Shown: positions 7,319-15,802 of the stretch, piece by piece
Layout: each line of letters opens with the position of its first letter
Position numbering within the stretch: the first letter of the stretch is position 1
Source: Enterospora canceri
Taxonomy: Eukaryota; Microsporidia; Enterocytozoonidae
Reading direction: 5' to 3'
DNA: 30,294 nucleotides
NCBI GenBank assembly: GCA_002087915.1
Contig: LWDP01000032.1
Location: 1-30,294 of the forward strand
Translations under genes and position numbers: made by a program
The notes under the pieces: generated by a model
The model's database searches: none
What the model was told of the DNA's origin: nothing
The model's input: the letters and a program-made list of their open reading frames with translations, nothing else

Positions 7319-8380
7319 ATGAACTTGTTCTCTAAGCTCTTTACTGTCCAGCTTGAGGAGTCTCAGAAGTCAGAAGCCCACTACTATCCAATTCCACCGA
7401 TCAAGAGTGCATTCAACACGTCACGTGAGCTGCTCTACGAGTCATTCATCCCAGTGGATGCAATCGTCTTCTACATTGGCACATATCATGCCAGTGAAGG
7501 CGAACTTGCTAAAATTACCAAAAATGTTCTAGAAGCAAAGAAACTCATTTTGGAAGACTCCAAAAACATCGATGAATTCAGGTTGTTTGATCCAAATGTG
7601 CCTGGTGCCATTGGAAAGCTGCAGAAGTTCCGAAGTGACCTGATCAAGAAGGATGAGAGTGGAATACTTCGAGATCTGATTATGAAGAAGCAGAGTGACC
7701 TGGATCAGAGACGAAAAGATGGTACAAAATTGGTTGATGATCAGGAAAGAGACAAAATGTACAAAGAGATGCTCCATCGCCTCAGGTTGGCCGTGATCAA
7801 CGGATCAAATATTGTGAAGAAGATTGAGGATGAGAAGAATGCGCTCTACAGGGACTACATTGATGTTCCAGCAGTAGAGAAGTACAAACTGCTGATTGAG
7901 CTATCACTTGGTGGATTTGTTGTTCGTCTTCAGGCGCTGTACACGGAAATCAGGCGAATTGAGATACCAAAGAAGGAAGCAGCAGTCAGAAAATGGATCA
8001 ATGAGTTCATGGCCATTGTTGAGGATCTTGAGCTGAGAACACGAACTAAGACGCTGATGGAGCAGAAGACGATCATTCGCGAGTTTCTGCTTGGGTGTCT
8101 CTACCGAAAGAATACGAAATTCGACAAAATATTTGAAATGAGAAGTGAGATCATGGACTTGGCTTTGACTGATTTCAACGAGTACATTGCTGAGAATATC
8201 AAGCAGGAGGAAGAAATACGCAACATGATCACGGTGGTAGAGAACATCAGGAGCGGACGAATTGATATCAAACACAACAAGGACATTACGGATAAATACG
8301 TGAAGTATCTGCTGAATGGAGACGACAGTGACAAGGAAGTGTTGTTGAAGGAGTTTGATGGATACAAGGAGGAGTTATAG
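7319..8380 (+). CDS. Hypothetical helical protein
   Basis: 353 residues, almost entirely alpha-helical by composition, with long amphipathic stretches (for example AAVRKWINEFMAIVEDLELRT). The first 60 residues are less charged (YYPIPPIKSAFN, VDAIVFYIGTYHASEG). No cysteine motif, TM segment or signal peptide. I do not recognise it; the long curved-helix composition would be compatible with a BAR-like or spectrin-like module, but that is a guess. It follows GAR1 by 57 bp on the same strand. Its ATG lacks CCC, unlike most neighbours. Its stop is 33 bp from the stop of the convergent oxidoreductase. Confidence 0.75.
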   Translation: MNLFSKLFTVQLEESQKSEAHYYPIPPIKSAFNTSRELLYESFIPVDAIVFYIGTYHASEGELAKITKNVLEAKKLILEDSKNIDEFRLFDPNVPGAIGKLQKFRSDLIKKDESGILRDLIMKKQSDLDQRRKDGTKLVDDQERDKMYKEMLHRLRLAVINGSNIVKKIEDEKNALYRDYIDVPAVEKYKLLIELSLGGFVVRLQALYTEIRRIEIPKKEAAVRKWINEFMAIVEDLELRTRTKTLMEQKTIIREFLLGCLYRKNTKFDKIFEMRSEIMDLALTDFNEYIAENIKQEEEIRNMITVVENIRSGRIDIKHNKDITDKYVKYLLNGDDSDKEVLLKEFDGYKEEL

Positions 8381-8413
8381 GAACTGACTAACTACTATTA
8401 TATTTTACTACTG

Positions 8414-9568
8414 TTACAACTCCTGTGAAACTGTTTCGGTGCTGAATCCAATTCCTTGTTGTTTTATGCATTCAATCACATCTGTTTTATGAAATGCAAC
8501 TGCAGGCGTATTGACTCCTAAGACGCACTTCTCCTTGTTCCGAAGCAGCTGATAGGCACATTCTGTCACGAATATCGCACATGAACTGTATCCTGGATCT
8601 GGTCCACTTATCGTAGTCCGCTTTACAATCCGTTTGCTTCTTCTTGTTCCTTCTCCAACCAGAACCATTTTGAACCTGATTTGTTTCAATTCAGCAGCAG
8701 TAGGCAACTGATTCCTAAATACGCCAAATGTGCTGATTCCTGGGTTGCTTATAAGGAGCCTATGAATCCAATCGTATTGAACCAGCTTATTGATCAGGTA
8801 GAGCCACACCAGCATGCAGTATAGTTTTATTGCTGAATAGACCTTCAAATAAATTGTGAATTTGTAGTCGAAAATGCTACTGAGTCTTTCAGCCGATTTC
8901 TTCACCACAAATGCATCAGGGCCAATGTATTTCAGCAAATAGTGATCTTGTTCCTTGGTGTAGAATGGGGCACCAGTCTGAGCTGTTTTACTACGCACGT
9001 GTTTCTGATGGCTTCTCATGCTTTCCAGTAGCGAATTCCAGGTTCCACGACCAAGACGCAGTTTCGATACTTCCAAAACAGCCTTTATAGCGACTTTATC
9101 AAATGACTTAGCCAGGTGCAATGCGCCTAAATCAGAGGCAATTGAGTCGAATCCACAGCTGTGAATCACCGCTACACCGTTTATCTTGGCCATTGTGTCG
9201 TATTCAATGAGCATTTTGCGCATGAATCCAACTTCACCAGTGATGTCAACGTAGTCTGTTCCCATTCGAATACACGCCTTAACCACGCTCTCTCCTGTTC
9301 CGGTGTATGGCCCAGCCAAGTTGATCAGCACGTAGCACTCTCTTGCGACATTCTCAATTTCATCTAAATTCGCCTGGACCCTGTCAAACTGTGATTTATG
9401 AATTCGCGAGGCATTTCGTGCTGCCAACTTGACGCGATACGCCGACTTCTCGAGTTGTTTGATGACGTATTTGGCTGCGAATCCACTTGCTCCGTAGACT
9501 ACGATATCGTACGGTCTTGTTATATCTGGAATATCTTTTTCTTCCTTATTTTCAGGCACCATTTCCAT
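8414..9568 (-). CDS. Saccharopine dehydrogenase-like oxidoreductase (SCCPDH family)
   Basis: 384 residues. An N-terminal Rossmann fold starts YDIVVYGASGFAAKYV (20-35), with the dinucleotide-binding GASGFAA, then AARN, the family stretch LINLAGPYTGTGESVVKACIRMGTDYVDITGE, and HSCGFDSIASDLGALHL. These are diagnostic of the SCCPDH family, membrane- or lipid-droplet-associated enzymes of uncertain reaction that are related to, but not equal to, lysine-pathway saccharopine dehydrogenase. A hydrophobic stretch around residues 235-262 (YSAIKLYCMLVWLYLINKLV) fits membrane attachment. Length is close to the family's usual 400-430. The start is supported by ACCCC directly upstream of the ATG. The divergent neighbour begins 61 bp away. 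Confidence 0.88.
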   Translation of the reverse strand: MEMVPENKEEKDIPDITRPYDIVVYGASGFAAKYVIKQLEKSAYRVKLAARNASRIHKSQFDRVQANLDEIENVARECYVLINLAGPYTGTGESVVKACIRMGTDYVDITGEVGFMRKMLIEYDTMAKINGVAVIHSCGFDSIASDLGALHLAKSFDKVAIKAVLEVSKLRLGRGTWNSLLESMRSHQKHVRSKTAQTGAPFYTKEQDHYLLKYIGPDAFVVKKSAERLSSIFDYKFTIYLKVYSAIKLYCMLVWLYLINKLVQYDWIHRLLISNPGISTFGVFRNQLPTAAELKQIRFKMVLVGEGTRRSKRIVKRTTISGPDPGYSSCAIFVTECAYQLLRNKEKCVLGVNTPAVAFHKTDVIECIKQQGIGFSTETVSQEL

Positions 9569-9629
9569 GGGGTCTCACCAGTGCATTTCATAGGCTGATT
9601 CACAAACAGATCTCAGTTTAAAGGAGACG

Positions 9630-10106
9630 ATGCCAGATAGAGCCTTCTACAACGTGAATATGCGCAAATTTGTTGAATTCAGTAACGCGAATATCGCAGT
9701 TTGTGCCATTCTGGGTGATACCAAATTAGCCCAGAAATATTTCCAGTTTTTGCAGTGTTCTGGGATGCTTCCAGACGACCTGGTGCGACCTGAGTCCCTC
9801 TACCTGATATTCATGAGCACTCAGCTTAGAATCAGCGTCAGAATCAGAACAGAATACTCCACCTACAAAATATATTGCATAAAGAAGGAAGAACAAGTTG
9901 AAAACAAGGCGAATTCAGAGACCTATAAAATTCATAGCAAGGGATCCAACTTCAGAATGAGGAAAATGAGGCAGAAATCAGCTATTTGGACTATTCTACA
10001 GCACATTGTAGTGATCACCTTCTGTACAGCTGGGCTTGAAACCAGTCTAAAGATATTTATGATATTTTTGTACGGAATAGTCATAATGAGGTTGCTTGAC
10101 AGGTAG
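9630..10106 (+). CDS. Hypothetical membrane protein with C-terminal hydrophobic segments
   Basis: 158 residues. The N-terminal two thirds are soluble-looking; the last 40 residues are hydrophobic (WTILQHIVVITFCTAGL and LKIFMIFLYGIVIMRLL), giving one or two tail TM helices preceded by a basic patch (FRMRKMRQK). That fits a tail-anchored or hairpin-anchored protein of an internal membrane. No family recognised. The start at 9630 is the first ATG; a second at residue 11 is possible. No CCC motif. The stop is 5 bp from the end of the convergent CCCH gene. Confidence 0.65.
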   Translation: MPDRAFYNVNMRKFVEFSNANIAVCAILGDTKLAQKYFQFLQCSGMLPDDLVRPESLYLIFMSTQLRISVRIRTEYSTYKIYCIKKEEQVENKANSETYKIHSKGSNFRMRKMRQKSAIWTILQHIVVITFCTAGLETSLKIFMIFLYGIVIMRLLDR

Positions 10107-10111
10107 ATTGG

Positions 10112-10396
10112 TTAGAGAAGAAGGCCACTCTCTTTCTTTGCTACGTGCGTCTCAAGAGACTCGTTCAGCAGACGCAGAATCTCATCGTCTGAGAAGTCGC
10201 TGAGTTTGTGGCTGAAGGAGCACTCGTCGCCCTTCTTACACGCATTATGCAGGAAGAAGCGGCATAGGGCCGTCTTCTGTGGCGCACTACTGCCACTTTT
10301 ATAGGAAACAGTTGCATTTTTATACGAAGTGAGCGGGCGGAAGCGCGCTAGATACAGCGGAGTCGAGAAAGTTGGCACACTTTTCTTGTTCAACAT
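10112..10396 (-). CDS. Small CCCH-type zinc-finger protein
   Basis: 94 residues. One CCCH finger is visible: C-RFFLHNA-C-KKGDE-C-SFS-H, spacing C-x7-C-x5-C-x3-H, within the range of RNA-binding CCCH fingers of mRNA processing or decay factors. The basic N-terminus (FRPLTSYKNATVSYKSG) precedes it and a short acidic helix follows (SDDEILRLLNESLE). A single finger is not enough to name the protein. The start is supported by AGCCCTTT before the ATG. It is tandem with the downstream-lying P58-like gene on the same strand. Confidence 0.8.
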   Translation of the reverse strand: MLNKKSVPTFSTPLYLARFRPLTSYKNATVSYKSGSSAPQKTALCRFFLHNACKKGDECSFSHKLSDFSDDEILRLLNESLETHVAKKESGLLL

Positions 10397-10444
10397 AAAG
10401 GGCTAAAAAGAGACAAATTGTTTTAGAAGAAACATTGTTTTAGG

Positions 10445-11866
10445 TTAGTGGAACGAGAACGTCCTGAAGGTTCTCTGACCTCCTCGGCCACCGAAGAACT
10501 GGGAGACGATCTCGTCGAAGTCATCAAATCCATCGAAATTGAATTGCTGTTGGTACTGGTAGTTAGCACTTTCCTGTGGATTCTCAGGGTCAAGGCCCTT
10601 ATCGTACAGTTCCTTCTTCTCAGGGTCACCAAGTATCTCCCAGGCCTTGTTGACTCGCTTGAGTGGTGTCTCGTCCTTCTCGCCTGTCTCCCTCTCCTTC
10701 TTTGCCATCGCAATCTGTGCCTTTTTAGCTGCCTTTTTCCACGCCTTCTTTATTTCCTTCTCTTTTGCATCCTTCTTTATGGCTAATGTTTTGTAGTATT
10801 CCTTGAAGTCCTTTCCAGCATTGTCTGACTTACCCATTTGAGCACGTCTACGTCTCTCTCGCTGCTCTCGTCTTCTCTGTTCTTCTGCCCTCTGCTTCTT
10901 CTGCTCCTCTTCGACCTCCTTCTGCTTCCTCTCAATCAGGTCAGTCAGAAACACCCTAACATTTTTAGGCAGCTCACTCTTCTTCTCCTTGAATAAATAG
11001 ACAGCTTCTCTGACTCTATTTTCAACCAGAAGGAGTCTGATGTGGTTTATAACGTGCTTCAGGTTGCCTGGATCTGAGTAGAGCAGCTTGTTGCTGTATG
11101 CGACACCACCAACAATAGCACTATTCAAACAAATTTCCACAATCTTCTCAAGCACGTCTTTGGCAATTCTGGTGTACAGAGATGGCTTGTACCTGTCTTT
11201 GATGAGCAGTGGTACCATATTGTTGTAGAGACGCACGAAATGTTGCGCCTTTTCTTTACCACTTGAAATTGAGTTGAATGAGGCAATTTTGTCCAGAAAC
11301 AATTTGGCGTATTCTACGAAATTCTGGTGCCCCAGCTTCTCAAACAGGCGGATTCCATCCTGGTATTGGCCATCAGCCATGTTGAGTCTGGCCTGAAGCA
11401 GAATCACTCGATTATCATCCTTATTCAGGCTCTTGAGCCTGTTGAAATAGCCGTAGAACCTGGTGCGATCTCCCTTTTCAAATGCGTTGACTGCAGCAGC
11501 ATAGACAATTTCAAATGAATTCGGACTTTTATCCAGCAGTCTCAGGATGTTCTTATTTACGCCTGTCTTTATTACAGCAATGTTTTGCTTGACTTCATCC
11601 TCCCTCTCTTTGGTTATTTTAAGAATGTCCTTTAATTCGATTATTCGCTGATATTTCCCCATTTTGTAGAGGAATTCAGCGTACTCGTGGTTGATTCTCT
11701 TGTTATTCTTCGTGTTCTGCAACAATTCCTCGTACATTCTTTCTGCCTCACTGAACTTGCCTCTGGTGCAACAATCGTATATTCTGTTCATGGTCTGTAC
11801 GTCATCGGCCTCGCAAACTACACAAAGTGCAAATGCTACCATTTTGGTAATGTCTATGATTTTCAT
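10445..11866 (-). CDS. P58IPK/DNAJC3-like ER co-chaperone with a J domain lacking HPD
   Basis: 473 residues. Starts MKIIDITKMVAFALCVVCEA, a good ER signal peptide; this ATG (11866) is preferred over an in-frame one 15 bases upstream because CCACCCT stands directly before it. TPR-like helix pairs fill about 25-300, then a highly charged helix (KQKEVEEEQKKQRAEEQ, about 305-345). A J-like domain spans about 356-424 (EYYKTLAIKKDAKEKEIKKA ... VNKAWEILGDPEKKELYDKG). Where family members have WHPD between helices II and III, this protein reads AQIAM, so the HPD that triggers Hsp70 ATPase is missing. The C-terminus (FFGG..., FRTFSFH) resembles the DNAJC3 end (FRFKFHFN). Family role: luminal co-chaperone of BiP in ER folding. 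Confidence 0.85.
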   Translation of the reverse strand: MKIIDITKMVAFALCVVCEADDVQTMNRIYDCCTRGKFSEAERMYEELLQNTKNNKRINHEYAEFLYKMGKYQRIIELKDILKITKEREDEVKQNIAVIKTGVNKNILRLLDKSPNSFEIVYAAAVNAFEKGDRTRFYGYFNRLKSLNKDDNRVILLQARLNMADGQYQDGIRLFEKLGHQNFVEYAKLFLDKIASFNSISSGKEKAQHFVRLYNNMVPLLIKDRYKPSLYTRIAKDVLEKIVEICLNSAIVGGVAYSNKLLYSDPGNLKHVINHIRLLLVENRVREAVYLFKEKKSELPKNVRVFLTDLIERKQKEVEEEQKKQRAEEQRRREQRERRRRAQMGKSDNAGKDFKEYYKTLAIKKDAKEKEIKKAWKKAAKKAQIAMAKKERETGEKDETPLKRVNKAWEILGDPEKKELYDKGLDPENPQESANYQYQQQFNFDGFDDFDEIVSQFFGGRGGQRTFRTFSFH

Positions 11867-11946
11867 AGGGTGGAAAAGCAAAATGTTTTAGGGCAGTTTT
11901 GGGTTGTTTGGAAAACAGAAGTGCATTCTAGAAGCATCAAGTGATC

Positions 11947-12147
11947 TCATACTTTATGTTCATTTGAATCAGGTACCGTAGTACTGTTTTGTCTCTCTTT
12001 GACACGCTCTCTGACCATTTTGAGTAACCTGTTTTTTAGTGCATCAAATCCCACTATGCATCCAAGAAGCACCACAAAGAGTAATGCGTACACCAACCAG
12101 TCTCTAATTGCGTCTTTTAGTTCAATTTCGTTGTCAAACAGACTCAT
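11947..12147 (-). CDS. Small single-span membrane protein (66 aa)
   Basis: Acidic N-terminus (MSLFDNEIELKDAIRDW), one hydrophobic helix (LVYALLFVVLLGCIVGF, about 18-35), then a basic helix (KNRLLKMVRERVKERQ). By the positive-inside rule the tail would face the cytosol. No family recognised; subunits of ER membrane complexes have this size. It lies 25 bp from another micro-protein of the same plan on the same strand. No CCC motif. The coding case rests on a clean start-to-stop frame with organised charge-TM-charge layout. Confidence 0.6.
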   Translation of the reverse strand: MSLFDNEIELKDAIRDWLVYALLFVVLLGCIVGFDALKNRLLKMVRERVKERQNSTTVPDSNEHKV

Positions 12148-12172
12148 CTTGTTTGTTTTTGTTACAAATATT

Positions 12173-12310
12173 TCATCGTCTTTCGTACACCTTCTTTTTG
12201 TACAGCTGGTAGCAGATCTCCAGAAAGAGGAACGAGACCAGGAATATCAAGAAGAAGACTGCGCTGTTCAGAAAGACGTCGCTATAATCGTCTTCTATAC
12301 TAACGAGCAT
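12173..12310 (-). CDS. Micro membrane protein (45 aa)
   Basis: From the ATG at 12310: acidic N-terminus (MLVSIEDDYSDVF), one TM helix (SAVFFLIFLVSFLFLEICY), basic tail (KKKVYERR). The open frame extends upstream to 12508, but that part is antisense to the ribosomal protein uS14 gene and is rejected. The layout is the same as its neighbour at 11947-12147, so the two may be subunits of one membrane complex or distant duplicates. It is divergent from uS14 by 39 bp, sharing an AAATTT element. No family recognised. Confidence 0.55.
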   Translation of the reverse strand: MLVSIEDDYSDVFLNSAVFFLIFLVSFLFLEICYQLYKKKVYERR

Positions 12311-12338
12311 TCTGCTCCTTTTCTGAAAATTATCCAGC

Positions 12339-12349
12339 AAATTTTGCCC
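12339..12349 (+). promoter_or_regulatory. AAATTT + CCC start signal of uS14, possibly bidirectional
   Basis: AAATTT at 12339-12344 followed by TTGCCC immediately before the uS14 ATG (12350). AAATTT is palindromic, so it can also serve the divergent micro-protein gene that starts at 12310. This pairing of motifs is known for microsporidian genes. Confidence 0.6.
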
Positions 12350-12547
12350 ATGATCAACGACTTGAAAGTACGAAAGGAAATTGACAAAACGAGTGCATTT
12401 TGTCATAAGAAGCCATTTGGAAAGGGATCCAGAAGATGCGAGAGATGTGCAAACCACAGGGGATTCAATAGGAAGCACGGAATGAATCTGTGCAGAAGAT
12501 GCCTGCATATCAAGGCTGAAATAATTGGATTCAAGTCACTTGACTAA
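12350..12547 (+). CDS. RPS29: 40S ribosomal protein S29 (uS14)
   Basis: 65 residues, slightly longer than the usual 56. The conserved zinc ribbon is complete: GKGSRRCERCANHRGFNRKHGMNLCRRC with C30, C33, C48 and C51, ending IIGFKSLD as in the family (IGFIKLD). It binds 18S rRNA in the head of the small subunit. The open frame runs far upstream (to 11999), but the ATG at 12350 is preceded directly by GCCC and gives a family-sized protein. The N-terminal extension MINDLKVRKEID is lineage-specific. Confidence 0.92.
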   Translation: MINDLKVRKEIDKTSAFCHKKPFGKGSRRCERCANHRGFNRKHGMNLCRRCLHIKAEIIGFKSLD

Positions 12548-12622
12548 GTAGGTAGTCAGAGAGTAGACTATTCACTCATCTTAGTTACATAAATTGCTTT
12601 AGCTTATTTATTGCTCTTTTGG

Positions 12623-13297
12623 TTAGTCGGCTTTCTTCTTGCCTCTTCTTGTTTTTGGATTTGCTACTGGCTCCTTCTTGGTGGTCATTGCTTTGGTACT
12701 GGAATCCTTCTTGCTGCTACGCAGAACAAGCACCACTTTCTGAATGCGCTTCAACACTGGAACAGTGAAGATGGCCAATGCAACGTATTTGGTTGGAAGC
12801 CCGTAGTAGCGAACCAGCCCCAGAACAAGGATGCATAAGAATGAATTCACAGCCTCACCGCTTCTGATGCGCATCTTCTTCCTGAGCAGCGACTTCCTGA
12901 TGAAGATGCTCATTAGCTCATTTATAACCAGCCACGTCAGCAATGCTTTGGTGCTTCCTTTTTCGTGAGAGTAGCTCAAATAATTGAACATCTTCGAAGC
13001 AAGAGGCAGATCGCCAATGAGACGGAGAAGCGTCCTTTGGTTGTGAAGGAAGAGACTCAGTGCAACTCCAACCATCTGTAGCAACGCACACCTGTAGTCG
13101 ACTATGAATCGCTGGGTAGTGCAATTTGCAATGAGTCCTGGCAAGTACATGCTAATGAAACATGGAATTATCAGACTCATGAAGTGTGGTTCAAATCCCT
13201 TTTCTATCAATCCAGCCGTGCTGAGCATGGCAGAAATTACGGTCAGAATTGGACTCACTTTTGAGAATGTTAATTCACACTCGTGTATGCCAAACAT
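12623..13297 (-). CDS. Hypothetical multi-span membrane protein with lysine-rich tail
   Basis: 224 residues from the ATG at 13297, chosen because AGCCCTT precedes it; the open frame begins 12 bases earlier without an ATG. About five to six hydrophobic segments (VSPILTVISAMLSTAGLI, FMSLIIPCFISMYLPGLIA, CALLQMVGVALSLFL, ALLTWLVINELMSIFI, SFLCILVLGLVRYYGL, VALAIFTVPVLKRI), then about 40 cytosolic residues rich in K, S and T ending KTRRGKKKAD. The number of spans and the lysine tail loosely recall TRIC cation channels of the ER, but I see no diagnostic motif. Confidence 0.7.
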   Translation of the reverse strand: MFGIHECELTFSKVSPILTVISAMLSTAGLIEKGFEPHFMSLIIPCFISMYLPGLIANCTTQRFIVDYRCALLQMVGVALSLFLHNQRTLLRLIGDLPLASKMFNYLSYSHEKGSTKALLTWLVINELMSIFIRKSLLRKKMRIRSGEAVNSFLCILVLGLVRYYGLPTKYVALAIFTVPVLKRIQKVVLVLRSSKKDSSTKAMTTKKEPVANPKTRRGKKKAD

Positions 13298-13420
13298 AAG
13301 GGCTTCCAAAAAAGACAGTTTTATTTGAGAACTGTGCCTCCTTTTTTGTTTTGATATTTGGCTGATCTTGGTGATTTGGGCTATTGAAATAATTTGGAGG
13401 GAAAATAGGCAAAAGTAGAA

Positions 13421-13434
13421 AAATTTAGCCGTTT
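13421..13434 (+). promoter_or_regulatory. AAATTT-type start signal of the cullin gene
   Basis: AAATTT (13421-13426) then AGCCGTTT directly before the ATG at 13435; CCG stands in place of the usual CCC. Confidence 0.45.
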
Positions 13435-15771
13435 ATGAATGACGTATTCAAGAAAGTGAAGGATGCATTAGAGAGATGCAAGGGTAATCATGAAGTCTAT
13501 TTATCGTATAGGGATTGCAAGGGGTTGGACTTGAAAGAGTTATTGGCTGGATTCAGGGAGTGTTTGGGCAGTATATGCGTAGAAAACAGGGATAGTTTAA
13601 TTAAAGCATACGATGCTACAAAAATGCTAACTGAGATGTTAAATAGAGCATTCTTTGATAAATACGAGCATGTGTGGTACAAGCAGATGAAGAATAGTGT
13701 ATTTGACATTGAACAATACAAGGCAATTGAGACATTCATAGAGAAAGACTATGAGAAATACAAGGCGGAATTGTATGAGAATTTGAAAGGAGATAGGAAT
13801 AAGACACATCTGGAAATAGCAGAAACATTGTTCAAGAAGGATGATTTGATAAACAAGGCAGATGAAGAACACCTGTTTAGGCCAGAAATGGAGTATAATG
13901 CACAAGTCAGGTTCATAAAAGAGTATTTTAAAAATGAATACTTTAAATTGGAGGTGTTCTACAATAAGCTGATAAACAAAAGAAAGCCAACAACTGAGGA
14001 GTTAGAGAACTTAGAAAAAGAGACAATATTAGAATTAAGTTGCGGTCGCGTATTGAGTAGGTACATCATGAATGAACAAAGCAAGATACTTGCAATAAAA
14101 ATTAAGGCAGTGGAGTTAGCACGCAATGATTTCGAAAAGATGGTTCATTTGCTTCTGGATGCACAGTGCTTTGCTAAGAAGTTGTGCATGTCCTTGCATC
14201 TTGATCCACCAACTGCATTTATACAGCTGATTGATCAGAAGATTGTAGCTGAGAACATTTGTAAGTTCATTCAGATGAAAATAGAAGGGAAACTTGATAC
14301 AAAAGCAGTTGAGAAGAGGTTGGCTAAGAAATACACTGCTTACAAGGAGAAACTGATCAAAGACTTAGTCAATGGAAATCAGGAGAAGTTGAAAATGTCA
14401 GAGGAAATCGATAGATTTCATGGTTATTTATGCACCAAAGTAGAGTCAAAAGAACTCCAATACAAAATATTGAGATATGCGGGCATAGAAGAGTACAAAA
14501 GAGTCGATTTCAAAACCATTGAAGAAGATTTGAGCAAAATAACCACGGCAAAAGAAATATTGGAAAATCACCTGAATAGAACATACTGGCAGGAAGAGTT
14601 AGACAGCAGCGAAATAAACGAAGGTGATTTGGAGCCACTGAGAGAACTTGCATTTAAGAAGGAGGCCACACTTCAAATAAACAAGGTGTCTCTGAATAAG
14701 AAACGTGAAGGATCAGATGATAATAGAGGACTATTTCTGTTTAGGTTGCTCAGCAAAGTGATGCGTAATGCAACTGATAAGGAGATGTACACAAAAATGC
14801 TGATATTTGGCCTGGTAAAGAACATGTTCAAGAATGGTTATACTGAAGATGATTACCTGAAGTTCCTTGCTTGTTGCAGTGAGCATCAGAAACATAAACT
14901 GATTCGAGTGATGGTTGAATTCAAGAACAAGGATGAAAACAGCAAGTATTTTCAACACATGAATGAGAAGGATGTGAAACAGAAACAGGCTGAAAATGAG
15001 ATTAGGATCCAGAACAATGAAATTAGAGATGCGTTGATCAAGAAGTATAGGCTGTTGCCAATCAATATCAAAGATAGATGCAGTATAGGAAGCAGTCTGA
15101 TGCTGAACAACTCAATATTTGATGAATTAAGAAATAAGAAGGTTGAGAATTCCAAGAGATTGAAGGGGCCTACCAAATCAATCTTGTTGATGAAGAAGTG
15201 CTATTGGCCTGTTTTCGTAAACACCCAAGTGGAACTAGCCAATTTACCCAAAATAAAAAAGGAAGTGGCAGACAACCTGAAAATTGACAATATTGCAATA
15301 CAATTCAATGACTTGATGTCAAAGGTGACTGTGAAAATTAATGGAGACGAAATGCACTTGAATCTGGCACAATTTGAGCTGATTCAGAAACTATTGGATA
15401 AGAAGGAGTGTAAGGTATCTGACAACGTGTTTGTGAGAAAACAGATCAACATTCTGAAGAAAAACAAGATTGTTGAAGTTGGGAAAGAGACAATCAAATT
15501 GATCAAAATTAAGGCAGGTGATTTCACCCTGAAGTCATCATATATTGCTGGTGATATGGAGGAAATCAAAGACGATACTGATTTGTACGATATAAGTATC
15601 AGAAGTGTTCTTATGGCTAAAATTACTGCAATATTGAAAAGGAAGAAATCAGTTGAATTGTCTGAAATTGAAAAGATGGATGAAATGACCCTGGTGAATT
15701 CAGTTGTAAAGCAGCTGGTAGAAAAAGAGTATGCAGAAATAGACGGAAATAACCTTAAATATGTTGCATAA
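13435..15771 (+). CDS. Divergent cullin (ubiquitin-ligase scaffold)
   Basis: 778 residues, the usual cullin length. The N-terminal two thirds are helical repeats. The C-terminal third has cullin landmarks: LLMKKCYWPVF matches the family's VL...gyWP; NLAQFELIQKLL and VFVRKQINILKKNKIVE follow the winged-helix part; the last 65 residues match the neddylation domain: VLMAKITAILKRKK for AAIVRIMKxRK, then LVNSVVKQLVEKEYAEIDGNNLKYVA for the ...LIEREYLERD...YVA end. K735 in ILKRKK is the candidate NEDD8 acceptor. Cullins hold a RING protein and a substrate adaptor to build a ubiquitin ligase; the overall shape suggests CUL1-like, but which cullin is unclear. AAATTT lies just upstream. Confidence 0.82.
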   Translation: MNDVFKKVKDALERCKGNHEVYLSYRDCKGLDLKELLAGFRECLGSICVENRDSLIKAYDATKMLTEMLNRAFFDKYEHVWYKQMKNSVFDIEQYKAIETFIEKDYEKYKAELYENLKGDRNKTHLEIAETLFKKDDLINKADEEHLFRPEMEYNAQVRFIKEYFKNEYFKLEVFYNKLINKRKPTTEELENLEKETILELSCGRVLSRYIMNEQSKILAIKIKAVELARNDFEKMVHLLLDAQCFAKKLCMSLHLDPPTAFIQLIDQKIVAENICKFIQMKIEGKLDTKAVEKRLAKKYTAYKEKLIKDLVNGNQEKLKMSEEIDRFHGYLCTKVESKELQYKILRYAGIEEYKRVDFKTIEEDLSKITTAKEILENHLNRTYWQEELDSSEINEGDLEPLRELAFKKEATLQINKVSLNKKREGSDDNRGLFLFRLLSKVMRNATDKEMYTKMLIFGLVKNMFKNGYTEDDYLKFLACCSEHQKHKLIRVMVEFKNKDENSKYFQHMNEKDVKQKQAENEIRIQNNEIRDALIKKYRLLPINIKDRCSIGSSLMLNNSIFDELRNKKVENSKRLKGPTKSILLMKKCYWPVFVNTQVELANLPKIKKEVADNLKIDNIAIQFNDLMSKVTVKINGDEMHLNLAQFELIQKLLDKKECKVSDNVFVRKQINILKKNKIVEVGKETIKLIKIKAGDFTLKSSYIAGDMEEIKDDTDLYDISIRSVLMAKITAILKRKKSVELSEIEKMDEMTLVNSVVKQLVEKEYAEIDGNNLKYVA

Positions 15772-15790
15772 TTTCATGCAAAAAATAGTA

Positions 15791-15802
15791 AAAATTTACC
15801 CC
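15791..15802 (+). promoter_or_regulatory. AAATTT + CCCC start signal of uS7
   Basis: AAAATTTACCCC directly abuts the ATG at 15803: the clearest example in the window of the paired microsporidian start signals. It lies only 20 bp after the cullin stop. Confidence 0.7.

Noticed and set aside
11999..12349. Upstream extension of the uS14 frame
   Set aside because: Antisense to both micro membrane-protein genes; the CCC-preceded ATG at 12350 gives a family-sized protein.
13178..13195. GTGGTTCAAATCCC as a tRNA B box
   Set aside because: Inside the antisense of a membrane-protein gene with no A box at tRNA spacing.
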